From: Bradyrhizobium sp. B124
GTDB taxonomy: Bacteria > Pseudomonadota > Alphaproteobacteria > Rhizobiales > Xanthobacteraceae
Length of the DNA: 64,000 nucleotides
NCBI RefSeq assembly: GCF_038967635.1
Contig: NZ_CP152413.1
Coordinates: 8,250,001-8,314,000, forward strand
Direction: 5' to 3'
Part shown: piece by piece, positions 44,746 through 53,341 of the stretch
Numbering within the stretch: the first letter of the stretch is position 1
How the letters are laid out: each line of letters starts with the position of its first letter
Program-made: the position numbers and the translations under genes
The notes under the pieces: model-generated
Told to the model about the DNA's origin: nothing
Database searches by the model: none
What the model saw: the letters and a program-made list of their open reading frames with translations, nothing else

Positions 44746-46092
44746 TCAAGCCCGTGCCGGGATCGCTGCGGGCAGCTCGGCCTGCTCGCTCGCGTCTTCG
44801 GCGATGTTCTCCTGATAGGTCTCCGGTCCGATCCAGATCGCAACCACCGTACAAGCCGACAGGAACATCGCGTAGCAGGCAACCGGCCACCAGGTGCCGT
44901 AGGCCGCCACCAACGCGGTGGCGACGAACGGCGCCGGGCCGCCTGATAGCAGCGAGCCGAGCTCACGCGCGAAGGCAAAGCCGGCGAAGCGGCGTTGCGG
45001 CGGGAACAGTTCGGCGAAATACGCCGCCTGCGGCCCGAACATTGCCGCCGTCACCACGGCGCGCGCCAGGATGAAGGCGAGCGCGATCATGATCCACTCC
45101 TTGGTGCCGACCATCCAGAAGAACGGGAAGGAAAGCGCGACGCCGGCCAGCGCGCCGAACATGTAGACCGGCCGCCGTCCGATCCGGTCCGACAACGCCG
45201 CGAAGCCAAGTATCGCAAACAGCTCGACCGTGAAGGCCAGCATCAGCGCGCTGAGCGCCTCCGCTTTCGGCACGCCCAGCGTGTTGATGACGTAGCTCAG
45301 GCCAAACACCGGGAAGAAATAGCCGAGCCCGTTCTCGGCCATCCGGGCGCCGAGCACGACGAAGAAGTTGCGCGGGTGCCGGCGCAACGCCTCCATCGCC
45401 GGGTTGCTCTCGACCTTGCCGCGCGCGACCACCGCCTGGGTGTACACCGGCGTCTCGGTGATGCGCATGCGGACGAAGATGCCGACGACGATCAGCAGGA
45501 AGCTTGCCAGGAAGGGCAGGCGCCAACCCCAGCTCATCAGGGCCTCGCGCGGCAGCATCGTCACCAGCGCGAAGGCGGCGGCGGCGAGCAGATTGCCGAC
45601 GGAGACACCGAGCGGCGCGAAGCCGCCCCAGAAGCCGCGATGCTTCGGCGGCGCGTTCTCCACGAGGTAGATCACCGCGCCGCCATACTCGGCACCGGCG
45701 CCGAGGCCCTGGATGACGCGCATCGCGACCAGAAGGATCGGCGCCCAGACGCCGATCTGCGCATAAGTCGGCAGGAAGCCGATCGCGGTGGTGCCGATGC
45801 CGATCATCAACAGCGTTGCGACTAGCACCGGCTTGCGGCCATAGCGATCGCCGAGGATGCCGAATATGAGGCCGCCGAACGGCCGCACCACGAAGCCGAC
45901 GCCGAATGTCAGGAACGACAGCAGCGTGCCGACCACAGGATCGCTCTTCGGAAAGAACAGCTCGCCGAACACCAATGCGGCCGCGGTGCCGTACAGAAAG
46001 AAGTCGTACCATTCGAGCGCGGAGCCGATGCTTGCGGCCAGGATCACACGCAGGCGCGATGTGCGAGCGCCATCTGTTGCCATCTCGGTCAT
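44746..46092 (-). CDS. MFS transporter of the metabolite:proton symporter (MHS) family
   Basis: 448 residues from the ATG at 46092; the frame is open upstream but those residues are not membrane-protein-like. About 12 membrane segments. Family signatures: ASIGSALEWYDFFLYGTAAA, then GDRYGRKPVLVATLLMIGIG, RVIQGLGAGAEYGGAVIYLV and the mirror motif SDRIGRRPVYMFGALAG. MHS transporters import carboxylates, betaines, aromatic acids or similar with protons. It follows the phytanoyl-CoA dioxygenase gene by 77 bp and precedes the isomerase by 3 bp. Substrate unknown; the neighbours suggest a sugar acid or polyol-like compound. Confidence 0.88.
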   Translation of the reverse strand: MTEMATDGARTSRLRVILAASIGSALEWYDFFLYGTAAALVFGELFFPKSDPVVGTLLSFLTFGVGFVVRPFGGLIFGILGDRYGRKPVLVATLLMIGIGTTAIGFLPTYAQIGVWAPILLVAMRVIQGLGAGAEYGGAVIYLVENAPPKHRGFWGGFAPLGVSVGNLLAAAAFALVTMLPREALMSWGWRLPFLASFLLIVVGIFVRMRITETPVYTQAVVARGKVESNPAMEALRRHPRNFFVVLGARMAENGLGYFFPVFGLSYVINTLGVPKAEALSALMLAFTVELFAILGFAALSDRIGRRPVYMFGALAGVALSFPFFWMVGTKEWIMIALAFILARAVVTAAMFGPQAAYFAELFPPQRRFAGFAFARELGSLLSGGPAPFVATALVAAYGTWWPVACYAMFLSACTVVAIWIGPETYQENIAEDASEQAELPAAIPARA

Positions 46093-46169
46093 TCGTTTCC
46101 CCGTTATTTTGATTTTTATGTCTTGAAAGCAGCAATGCCCGCGGCTTGCCGCGGGCATTGTCGTCAGTC

Positions 46170-47042
46170 TCAGGCGGCACGCGTGAAGTAGGATTTCTTC
46201 GACGCCGACTGGGTCTCGTAGATCGATCCCTGCCGTTTGGCCGGCGGCAGCGGCATCCGTACCGGCACGTCGGTCAGCCGCGGTGTGACCACCGGCGGAC
46301 CCGCCAGCAGGCGGCTGTTGAATTCGTCAAAGTCCTTCACGCCCATCAGCGGCCAGGCGTCGCTGGCGGCCACTTCATAGAGAAGCAGGTTGCGCGGCCG
46401 GTCCGACGTGTTGGTCGCCGAGCCGTGCAGCGCGCGCACGTGGTGGAACGACATGCTGCCGGCCTTGCCCATGCAGGGCACCGCGCGCTTGATATCGTCC
46501 TGGATCTGGTCCGGATCGATCAAGCCGGCGAAGCAGCCGTCCTCGCCGTGATGATCCCACATCGTGCTGCCGGTGTGCGATCCCGGCGTCACCAGCATCG
46601 GGCCGTTCTCGATATCGCAATCGTCGAGCAGCACGCCGATCGCGAGGATGTCGTCATTGGTGTGCGGATAGAACGCCCAGTCCTGATGCCACTCGACCGG
46701 CGAGCCGTATTGCGCCGACTTCATGTTGAGCTTCGAGCCGTGCAGCCGGAGCCCGGGACCGATCAGCTTGGTCAGGATCGAGATCACCGCGGGGCTGCGG
46801 ATGATCTCGTCGAAGATCGGGTGCACCTTGTGCGGCGCCTTGATGCGGCGGACGCGCGGAGTCTCCGGCGTATGGCCCGGCTCGAGGTCGTAGACGTCGG
46901 TGTGCTCGCTGACAGCAGCGGCGCCGGCCACCAGCTCGGCGAGCACCGCGCGGACCTTGCCGAGGGTCTCCTGGTTCAGCACCTCGGGGACCACGATCAC
47001 CCCGTCGCGCTTGTAGGCCTGGGCCTGCTCGTCCGAAATCAT
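46170..47042 (-). CDS. Phytanoyl-CoA dioxygenase family protein (Fe/2-oxoglutarate)
   Basis: 290 residues from the ATG at 47042, preceded by AGGGAGAAG. Upstream in-frame Met codons lie inside the operators and are rejected. The Fe(II) facial triad is visible as His119 and Asp121 (EWHQDWAFY) and His206 (ALHGSATNTSDRPR), with Arg216 for 2-oxoglutarate. PhyH enzymes hydroxylate small molecules such as fatty acyl-CoAs, ectoine or sugar and phosphonate derivatives. It is the first gene of a minus-strand set followed by MFS, isomerase and GH79-like genes, and lies divergent to the LacI-family regulator across two palindromes. Confidence 0.87.
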   Translation of the reverse strand: MISDEQAQAYKRDGVIVVPEVLNQETLGKVRAVLAELVAGAAAVSEHTDVYDLEPGHTPETPRVRRIKAPHKVHPIFDEIIRSPAVISILTKLIGPGLRLHGSKLNMKSAQYGSPVEWHQDWAFYPHTNDDILAIGVLLDDCDIENGPMLVTPGSHTGSTMWDHHGEDGCFAGLIDPDQIQDDIKRAVPCMGKAGSMSFHHVRALHGSATNTSDRPRNLLLYEVAASDAWPLMGVKDFDEFNSRLLAGPPVVTPRLTDVPVRMPLPPAKRQGSIYETQSASKKSYFTRAA

Positions 47043-47064
47043 GCCGCTTCTCCCTTTTTGTTTC

Positions 47065-47102
47065 ATGTTAGCGCTAACATTAGGCAATGCTAGCGCTAAC
47101 AT
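47065..47102. promoter_or_regulatory. Twin LacI-type operators
   Basis: Two 16-bp palindromes with a TTAGCGCTAA-type centre: ATGTTAGCGCTAACAT (47065-47080, perfect) and ATGCTAGCGCTAACAT (47087-47102, one mismatch). Their centres are 22 bp apart, two helical turns. The central CG and flanking half-sites are typical for LacI/GalR regulators. They lie between the divergent PhyH and lacI-family genes and probably control both. Confidence 0.88.
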
Positions 47103-47140
47103 CATGGCTTGGCAATCCGGAATCGTGCAGGGTCCGGCCC

Positions 47141-48151
47141 ATGAGCTCCGACCTGACCGACCCCGGGACCGGCCCGACCGGTGCCGCGCCCACCCTTTCA
47201 GAGGTGGCCAAGCGCGCCGGCGTCTCCTCGATCACGGTGAGCCGGGTGGTGCGAATGCCCGATCTGGTTGCCCCGGAGACCCGGGCGCGGGTCGAGCGGG
47301 CGATGCGCGACCTCGGCTATGTCCCGAACCTGGTGGCAGGCGCGCTGGCGAGTGCACGGACCAATTCGGTCGGCGTGCTGGTGCCGACCATCGCCAACTC
47401 GATCTTCGCCGACACGGTGCAGGGTCTGTCCGACAAGCTCGAGCCGCTCGGCTTCTCCGTGATCCTGGCGCAGTCGCGCTACGATGCGGTGCGCGAGGAT
47501 CGCGTGCTGGCGGCGCTGCTGTCGCGGCGGCCGGAGGCGATCATCATGGTCGGCTCGCCGGCGACCGAGGAGGGCAGCCGCCTGCTGCGCAATGCGCGGA
47601 TTCCGATCGTCGAGACCTGGGATCTGCCGGCCAACCCGATCGATGCGGTCGCGGGCTTCGACAATTACCAGGCCGGTGTCGCTGTCGCGAAGCATCTGGT
47701 TGCACAAGGGCGCAGGCAGCTCGCCTTCATCGGCGGCGATGATCCGCGCGGCACGCGGCGCTGGTTCGGCTTCCGGGACGAGGCGCTGGCAAGCGGTCTC
47801 GCCGAGCCGCGCCGGCTGATCCTCGACCGCAAGGATTCCGGCAGCGTGGCGGCGCATGCGCGCCTGCCCGATGTCGACGCGGTGTTCGCCGCCAACGATG
47901 CGCATGCGATCGGCTTCATGTCGGGGCTGCGCAAGGCCGGCCTGCTGCGCGACGGGCCCGCGTCGGCACAGCCGGTCGCCGTGATCGGGCTCGGCGATCT
48001 CGAAATGGGCCAGCTGATCTCGCCGACATTGAGCACGATCAGCGTGCATGGTGACGCGATCGGCCGCACCGCGGCGACGCTGATGCTGGAGCGCGGCGGT
48101 GAGCGCCGCATCGATCTCGGCTTCGAGCTGGTGCTGCGCGACAGCGGTTAG
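47141..48151 (+). CDS. LacI-family transcriptional regulator
   Basis: 336 residues from the ATG at 47141, which places the HTH near residue 18; an upstream Met at 47087 would lie in the operator. The HTH reads TLSEVAKRAGVSSITVSRVV, followed by the hinge helix region ARVERAMRDLGYVPNLVAGA and LASARTNSVGVLVPTIANSI. A periplasmic-binding-protein-like ligand domain follows, with VDAVFAANDAHAIGFMSGLR and AVIGLGDLEMGQLISPTLST. The sequence resembles GntR-type gluconate/sugar-acid repressors. It probably binds the two palindromes at 47065-47102 and represses the PhyH-MFS-isomerase genes until an imported sugar derivative binds. Confidence 0.92.
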   Translation: MSSDLTDPGTGPTGAAPTLSEVAKRAGVSSITVSRVVRMPDLVAPETRARVERAMRDLGYVPNLVAGALASARTNSVGVLVPTIANSIFADTVQGLSDKLEPLGFSVILAQSRYDAVREDRVLAALLSRRPEAIIMVGSPATEEGSRLLRNARIPIVETWDLPANPIDAVAGFDNYQAGVAVAKHLVAQGRRQLAFIGGDDPRGTRRWFGFRDEALASGLAEPRRLILDRKDSGSVAAHARLPDVDAVFAANDAHAIGFMSGLRKAGLLRDGPASAQPVAVIGLGDLEMGQLISPTLSTISVHGDAIGRTAATLMLERGGERRIDLGFELVLRDSG

Positions 48152-48201
48152 CGATCGCCGGCCGCTACAGGCGGGCGCAGGTCGCTAACGCGTCTCTGCT
48201 C

Positions 48202-48735
48202 TCATTTTGCCGCGGTGCCGGACTCCGCCACCTCGATCAAGCTGATGAGGCCACGCAGAATGGCCATCGGCGAAGGAGGGCAACCCGGAATATGGAGATC
48301 GACAGGTACAACTGCCGAGACCCCGCCAACCACCGCATAGCTGCCGGCAAAGCATCCGCCATCCCTGGCGCAATCGCCCACAGCGACGACCCATTTGGGA
48401 TCGGGGGTCGCGCGGTATGTGCGCTCCAGCGCCTCGCGCATGTTCTGCGTGACCGGACCTGTGACGAGCAGGACATCGGCGTGACGCGGCGAGGCGACGA
48501 ACCGGATTCCAAACCGTTCGACATCGTAATACGCATTGCTCAGCGCGTGAATTTCCAGCTCGCATCCATTGCACGAGCCTGCATCGACCTCGCGGATCGA
48601 AAGGCTGCGGCCGAGGCGTCGTCGTGCGGTGCGACCGACCGTGGCCGCGAGCTCCGCGAGCGCAGTGTCGTCCGGACGCGGCGCCTGTTCGGTCAAGGGC
48701 TGGCGAAACAGGCTCTGGAACAAAAGTTTGCGCAT
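48202..48735 (-). CDS. hyfI: HyfI-like small iron-sulfur subunit (NuoB/HycG type)
   Basis: 177 residues. The NuoB-like iron-sulfur pattern is intact: Cys55-x-x-Cys58 in DAGSCNGCELEIHALSN, Cys122 in AVGDCARDGGC and Cys152 in HIPGCPPSP, the ligands for one [4Fe-4S] cluster. It ends the hyf-like operon, 12 bp after hyfG. In group-4 hydrogenases this subunit passes electrons between the catalytic site and ferredoxin-like subunits; here the partner large subunit lacks a NiFe site. An HyfA/HyfH-type ferredoxin subunit is not encoded in the cluster. Confidence 0.88.
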   Translation of the reverse strand: MRKLLFQSLFRQPLTEQAPRPDDTALAELAATVGRTARRRLGRSLSIREVDAGSCNGCELEIHALSNAYYDVERFGIRFVASPRHADVLLVTGPVTQNMREALERTYRATPDPKWVVAVGDCARDGGCFAGSYAVVGGVSAVVPVDLHIPGCPPSPMAILRGLISLIEVAESGTAAK

Positions 48736-48747
48736 CGCCTGCGGTCC

Positions 48748-50259
48748 TCAGAGGTCCTGCCCCGAATAGGAGCAGTTGAACGACTTGTTGCAGAGTGGGA
48801 AGTCCGCCACGATGTTGCCTTCGATCGCTGCCTCGAGCAGGGGCCACTGAAACCATGACGGATCGCGCAGATGACATCGCTCGATCCGATCGCCGTTCAG
48901 GCGCAGCCAGGCCAGAATGTCGCCCCGGAAACCTTCGACCAGCGCGATGCCTTCGCAAGGCTCGGTCGCACCTTGCAGCGACACTCTGACGGGGCCGCCC
49001 TCGAGGCCGATCAGGATCTGGTCCGTCAGCGCAAGACTCTGCTCGACTTCCCGGATCCGGATCCAGACGCGGGCGTTGACGTCGCCATCGCTGAGAACGG
49101 GGACGTCGAAACGCAGACCATCATAGGGGAGATAGCCGGGGCTGCGTCGGGCGTCATGGTTGCGGCCGCTTGCGCGCCCGACATAGCCACCGGCTGCGAA
49201 TTGCCGGGCGAGCGCCGGGGTCACGATGCCGGTGGTGACGGTGCGATCCTGCAACGAGGCGGTGTTGTCGTAGAGTTCGACCAGCGCAGGGAAATGCCGG
49301 CGGATCTGGTCGAGCGCGGCCCGGATTGCGTTGGGTCCGTCGCTGGCGATGTCGCGTGCGACGCCGCCGGGAACGATAAGGTCGCGCATCAGGCGGTGGC
49401 CGAATGCAACGTCGGCCGCGCGCAGCACGCACTCGCGCAGCACGGCGCAATGTGCCTGCATCAGCGCAAATGACGCATCGTTGCAGATTGCTCCGATGTC
49501 ACCGAGATGATTGGCCAGTCGCTCGAGCTCGGCCATCAGCGCACGCAGCAACAGCGCGCGGGGGGGCACGGCAATCTGCTGCGCGGCCTCGACGGCTTGC
49601 GCGAATGCCAGTCCATAGGCGACCGTGCTGTCGCCGGAGACCCGGCCGGCGAGCCGCGCGGCCTGCTCGATGGTGCTCCCAGCCATCAGCCCTTCGATGC
49701 CCTTATGGGTGTAGCCGAGCCGCTGCTCCAGGCGGACCACGGTCTCGCCGCTCGCCGTAAAGCGGAAATGTCCGGGCTCGATGATGCCGGCATGCACGGG
49801 GCCGACCGGAATCTGATGCAGGCTGTCCCCTTCGGCCGGAAGGAATTGATAAGGCGCCGCATCCGGTGATGCATCGAGACGTTCGCCCAGCGGGAAACGC
49901 ATTTGCCATCGGCCATGATCGAGCCAGGGACGGGGATCCGGCGTGCCCGCGGCCTGAAGCCCGAACAGGTCGTGGACGGTGCGCTCCAATCGGAGCGCCG
50001 GAGGATGATAGGCCGCGACCGACGGGAATTGGCGATCGGGACAATCCAGGCTGATCACGCCGATATCGGAGGTGCGGTCGTCGAGGATGGCCATATGCAC
50101 GCACGATGCTTCGCCCCATAGCCCGAGCAGGCTCAAGCCGCCATCGGCGAGGGCGCTGGCGGCGGAGCGCCAGACGTCGTCGTCCACCACTGCGCGTGGC
50201 CACGGATAGTGCCGTTCGACCTTGCGGCCCGCCTGGATCAGATCGATCAATTTCGGCAT
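48748..50259 (-). CDS. hyfG: HyfG/NuoCD-like large subunit without NiFe ligands
   Basis: 503 residues: an N-terminal NuoC-like part (residues 1-125, including HDLFGLQAAGTPDPRPWLDH) fused to a NuoD/HycE-like part (GPVHAGIIEPGHFRF at 153-167, RLGYTHKGIEGLMAGSTIEQ at 180-199). Catalytic hydrogenases need R-x-CG-x-C here and DPC-x-x-C at the C-terminus. In this protein the first site reads RVSGDS (206-211) and the second DPSW (466-469), so all four Ni-binding cysteines are missing. Two other cysteines near the end (Cys490 and Cys496) sit in NKSFN context and are not in register. It therefore cannot be a NiFe hydrogenase; it fits energy-converting hydrogenase-related (Ehr) complexes, whose activity is unknown. 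Confidence 0.88.
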   Translation of the reverse strand: MPKLIDLIQAGRKVERHYPWPRAVVDDDVWRSAASALADGGLSLLGLWGEASCVHMAILDDRTSDIGVISLDCPDRQFPSVAAYHPPALRLERTVHDLFGLQAAGTPDPRPWLDHGRWQMRFPLGERLDASPDAAPYQFLPAEGDSLHQIPVGPVHAGIIEPGHFRFTASGETVVRLEQRLGYTHKGIEGLMAGSTIEQAARLAGRVSGDSTVAYGLAFAQAVEAAQQIAVPPRALLLRALMAELERLANHLGDIGAICNDASFALMQAHCAVLRECVLRAADVAFGHRLMRDLIVPGGVARDIASDGPNAIRAALDQIRRHFPALVELYDNTASLQDRTVTTGIVTPALARQFAAGGYVGRASGRNHDARRSPGYLPYDGLRFDVPVLSDGDVNARVWIRIREVEQSLALTDQILIGLEGGPVRVSLQGATEPCEGIALVEGFRGDILAWLRLNGDRIERCHLRDPSWFQWPLLEAAIEGNIVADFPLCNKSFNCSYSGQDL

Positions 50260-50277
50260 ATCCCGTTCTCCCTCGCG

Positions 50278-51726
50278 CTAGCCCAGGAGGTTGGCGACGT
50301 GCTGGAACCAGACAACCAGCGGTCCCGGAAGGTAGATGCCCGCAGTCAGCACCAGCGCGAAATGCGCGAACATCGGCAAATAGGATGCATCCGCCGGCGC
50401 GACACTGCCGCGCGGCTCGCCGAAAGCAAGGCTGGTCAGGCGCAGGATCAGCGCGCCGAGGGCAAGCAGCAGGCCGAAGACCAGCGGGATGGCGAGCAGC
50501 GGCTGGCGCGCGAAGGTGGAACTGACGATGAGAAATTCGCTCATGAAGATGCCGAGCGGCGGCAGGCCGGCGATCGCGACCACGCCGATCACGAGACTCC
50601 AGCCGAGGGCCGGATGGGTTTCGGTCAGGCCGCGAATGTTGGCGATCCGCTGCGTGCCCTTCACCTGTGCGATGTGGCCGACGGCGTAGAAGATCCCCGA
50701 CTTGGTGAGGCTGTGCATCACCATGTGCAGCAGGCCGGCAAAGTTGGCGAGCGGGCCACCCATCCCGAACGCAAACACGATGATGCCCATGTGCTCGATC
50801 GAGGAATAGGCGAACAGCCGTTTGATGTCGCGGCGGCGGTAAAGCATGAAGGCTGCGAACAGCAGCGAGGTCAGCCCCATCGTCACCATCAGCGGGCCCG
50901 GCGATATCGCATCCGGATTGGCGGCGAGCAGGATCTTGAAGCGGAGCACAGCGTAGAGCGCAACGTTGAGCAAGAGGCCGGAGAGCACGGCGGAGATCGG
51001 GGTCGGGCCCTCGGCATGGGCATCCGGAAGCCAGGCGTGCAGCGGCGCCAGGCCAACCTTGGTCCCGTATCCGAGCAGCAGGAAGATGAAGGCGACGTTG
51101 AGCAATGCCGGATCGAAGGTTGCGGCGCGGCTGATCAACACCGTCCACACCATGGCGTCCTGGCCCTCGCCGATGACCGGCCGTGCCGCCATGTACACTA
51201 GGATCGTGCCGAACAGCGCGAGCGCGATACCGACGCTGCCGAGGATGAAATACTTCCAGGCGGCCTCCAGCGCCGCATGGGTCCGGTAGATGCCGACCAT
51301 CAGGACGGTGGTCAGCGTGGCGATCTCGACTGCAACCCACATCAGGCCGATATTGTTCGACACGAATGCGAGGTTCATGCCGAACATCATGACCTGATAC
51401 ATGGCATGGTAGAATCGCAGATAGCCCGGCGTGAGCCGCCCGGTCTCGAGTTCGTGGGCGATATAGCTCGCGCTGAACACGCTCGTGGTGAAGCCCACGA
51501 AGGTGTTGAGTACGATGAAGACGATGTTGAGATCGTCAATCAGCAGGTACGGGCTGGGTTGCGGGCGCTCGATGACGAGCAGCGAAAGCGCGGCCAGCAA
51601 GGTGCCGAGACTGGCGAGGATATTGAGCGCTGCGGTCAGGCGGTAGCCGGGCAGCGCCGCAAGCACCGCCGCGGCACAAATCGGTATCAGTAGAACCCAG
51701 GCGACCGCATCCGACGCCGCAGTCAT
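50278..51726 (-). CDS. hyfF: HyfF-like membrane subunit (NuoN/NuoM antiporter type)
   Basis: 482 residues, very hydrophobic with about 13-14 membrane segments. Antiporter-like features of the NuoL/M/N family are present: an early Glu segment in LAFVSNNIGLMWVAVEIATL, the lysine-containing helix FLLLGYGTKVGLAPLHAWLP, DAHAEGPTPISAVLSGLLLN and a second lysine region in MHSLTKSGIFYAVGHIAQVK. Such subunits carry protons or sodium ions. Its ATG overlaps the hyfE stop as ATGA, so translation is coupled. Confidence 0.9.
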   Translation of the reverse strand: MTAASDAVAWVLLIPICAAAVLAALPGYRLTAALNILASLGTLLAALSLLVIERPQPSPYLLIDDLNIVFIVLNTFVGFTTSVFSASYIAHELETGRLTPGYLRFYHAMYQVMMFGMNLAFVSNNIGLMWVAVEIATLTTVLMVGIYRTHAALEAAWKYFILGSVGIALALFGTILVYMAARPVIGEGQDAMVWTVLISRAATFDPALLNVAFIFLLLGYGTKVGLAPLHAWLPDAHAEGPTPISAVLSGLLLNVALYAVLRFKILLAANPDAISPGPLMVTMGLTSLLFAAFMLYRRRDIKRLFAYSSIEHMGIIVFAFGMGGPLANFAGLLHMVMHSLTKSGIFYAVGHIAQVKGTQRIANIRGLTETHPALGWSLVIGVVAIAGLPPLGIFMSEFLIVSSTFARQPLLAIPLVFGLLLALGALILRLTSLAFGEPRGSVAPADASYLPMFAHFALVLTAGIYLPGPLVVWFQHVANLLG

Positions 51727-52385
51727 CGCCGCTCTCCCCTGAATTCATCGAGTGCGCCGACGTCGACGGTGTCGAACCGCTCCCGAATTCGGAACAGGAA
51801 CACGCCGATGACGATGAATGCGATCAGGATCGAAAACGCGACGCTGATTTCCACGACGAGCGGCATGCCCTTGGCGCCGGTCGCGGCCAGCACCAATCCG
51901 TTCTCCAGCGACATGAAGCCGACGACCTGGCTCACGGCGTTGCGCCGGGTCACCATGACGAGCAATCCCAGCAGCACCACCGACAGCGCGAAGGCGAGGT
52001 CTTCCCGCGCCAGCGGATCGGCGGCGCCGGTCACGCGGAGCATCACCATCATGGAGAGGGCGACGAGCCCCATGCCCGCCAGCATGGTCAGGCCGATACC
52101 TACCGAGGTCTCGATATCGCGATGAATGCCGAGCTGCTTGACGATCCGGTGCAGCGCCACCGGGATGATGGTCGCCTTGAAGACCAGCGCGATCACGGCC
52201 GTCACGTAGAGATGCGGTGCGTTCTGCACGTAGGCCTGCCAGGCGACGGAAAGCGCGAGCACCACTGCATGAAGTGCGAAGATGTTCAGCAGCGCATACA
52301 GGCGGTCCTGGTACAGCATCATGAAGCTGATCAGCACGAGCCCGCCGGCGAGCAGATGGGCGATGTCGAAGGCGAGGTTGTGCAT
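51723..52385 (-). CDS. hyfE: HyfE-like membrane subunit
   Basis: 220 residues from the ATG at 52385, which shares its A with the hyfC stop (TGATG). The frame is open further upstream but that part is a shadow of hyfC. Six or so membrane segments; LFALHAVVLALSVAWQAYVQ, then NAPHLYVTAVIALVFKATII and FMSLENGLVLAATGAKGMPL resemble HyfE and the NuoK-like half of Mrp-type subunits (the buried Glu in MSLENGL). It ends in a charged tail ALDEFRGERR. Confidence 0.88.
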   Translation of the reverse strand: MHNLAFDIAHLLAGGLVLISFMMLYQDRLYALLNIFALHAVVLALSVAWQAYVQNAPHLYVTAVIALVFKATIIPVALHRIVKQLGIHRDIETSVGIGLTMLAGMGLVALSMMVMLRVTGAADPLAREDLAFALSVVLLGLLVMVTRRNAVSQVVGFMSLENGLVLAATGAKGMPLVVEISVAFSILIAFIVIGVFLFRIRERFDTVDVGALDEFRGERR

Positions 52386-53341
52386 CAGAAGCTCCGTGAC
52401 ACGAACCGAAGCAGCGTGCCGAGCAGGCCGAGCATCAGCGCGGCGCCGAGGAACTCGGGGACACGGAAAACCCGCACCTTCGCCGTCGCGGTCTCGAACA
52501 CGGCAAGCAGGAAGCTTGCGACCGCAAGCTTGAGGATGTAGGCGGCGACGCTCACCAGATAGGACAGCGGACCCGCGCCTTCGGTGGTGATCTGCCACGG
52601 GAAGAACACGCAGATGATCAGGGAAATGTACAGCAGCAGCTTGAGAAAGGCGCCAAACTCGATCATGGCAAGGTGACGCCCGGAATACTCGAGGATCATC
52701 GCCTCGTGCACCATGGTCAGCTCCAGATGCGTCGCCGGGTTGTCGACCGGGATGCGCGCGTTTTCGGCAAGCGCCACCATGATGAGCGCAATCATCGCCA
52801 TGCCGAGCGAGACGCGCAGTCCCACTTCGGACGACGCCATGAAGGTCGCGACCGTTGACAGCTGGGTGGAGCCGGCAATGAGCGCGACGCAGAACACCAT
52901 CAACAACATGGCTGGCTCGGCCAACGCTGCGATCATCACCTCGCGGCTGGAGCCGATGCCGCCGAAGCTGGTGCCGACATCCATGCCGGCAAGTGCGAGG
53001 AAGAAGCGCGCGCTGCCGAGCAGGGCGACGATCGCGATCAGGTCGGCGCTCCAGTTGAATTGCAAGCCGGTCGCAAATGTCGGGACCAGCGCCGCGGCGA
53101 CCCAGATGGCCGCGAACGTTATGTAGGGCGTGACACGGAACAGCCAGGACGCGTTTTCGGCGAGCACGACCTCCTTGCGTAGCAGCCGCAGCAGGTCGCG
53201 GTAGGGTTGGAAGATCGACGCTCCCCTCCGACGCAACAGGCGGGCCTTGACCTTGCGCACGACGCCGGTCAGCAGCGGCGCGAGCAGCAGCACGAGCGTC
53301 ATCTGGCCCAACTGAACGAGGATGTCCGAGATCACGACCAT
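52385..53341 (-). CDS. hyfC: HyfC-like membrane subunit (NuoH type)
   Basis: 318 residues with about eight membrane helices. NuoH/HycD-type motifs: LLTGVVRKVKARLLRRRGAS, IFQPYRDLLRLLRKEVVLAE, ENARIPVDNPATHLELTMVH and EAMILEYSGRHLAMIEFGAF, which form the quinone/proton-coupling channel in complex I and the equivalent coupling site in group-4 hydrogenases. The ATG at 53341 overlaps hyfB by 10 bp. A GTG two codons in (53335) would give a GTGA overlap and is an alternative start. Confidence 0.9.
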   Translation of the reverse strand: MVVISDILVQLGQMTLVLLLAPLLTGVVRKVKARLLRRRGASIFQPYRDLLRLLRKEVVLAENASWLFRVTPYITFAAIWVAAALVPTFATGLQFNWSADLIAIVALLGSARFFLALAGMDVGTSFGGIGSSREVMIAALAEPAMLLMVFCVALIAGSTQLSTVATFMASSEVGLRVSLGMAMIALIMVALAENARIPVDNPATHLELTMVHEAMILEYSGRHLAMIEFGAFLKLLLYISLIICVFFPWQITTEGAGPLSYLVSVAAYILKLAVASFLLAVFETATAKVRVFRVPEFLGAALMLGLLGTLLRFVSRSF

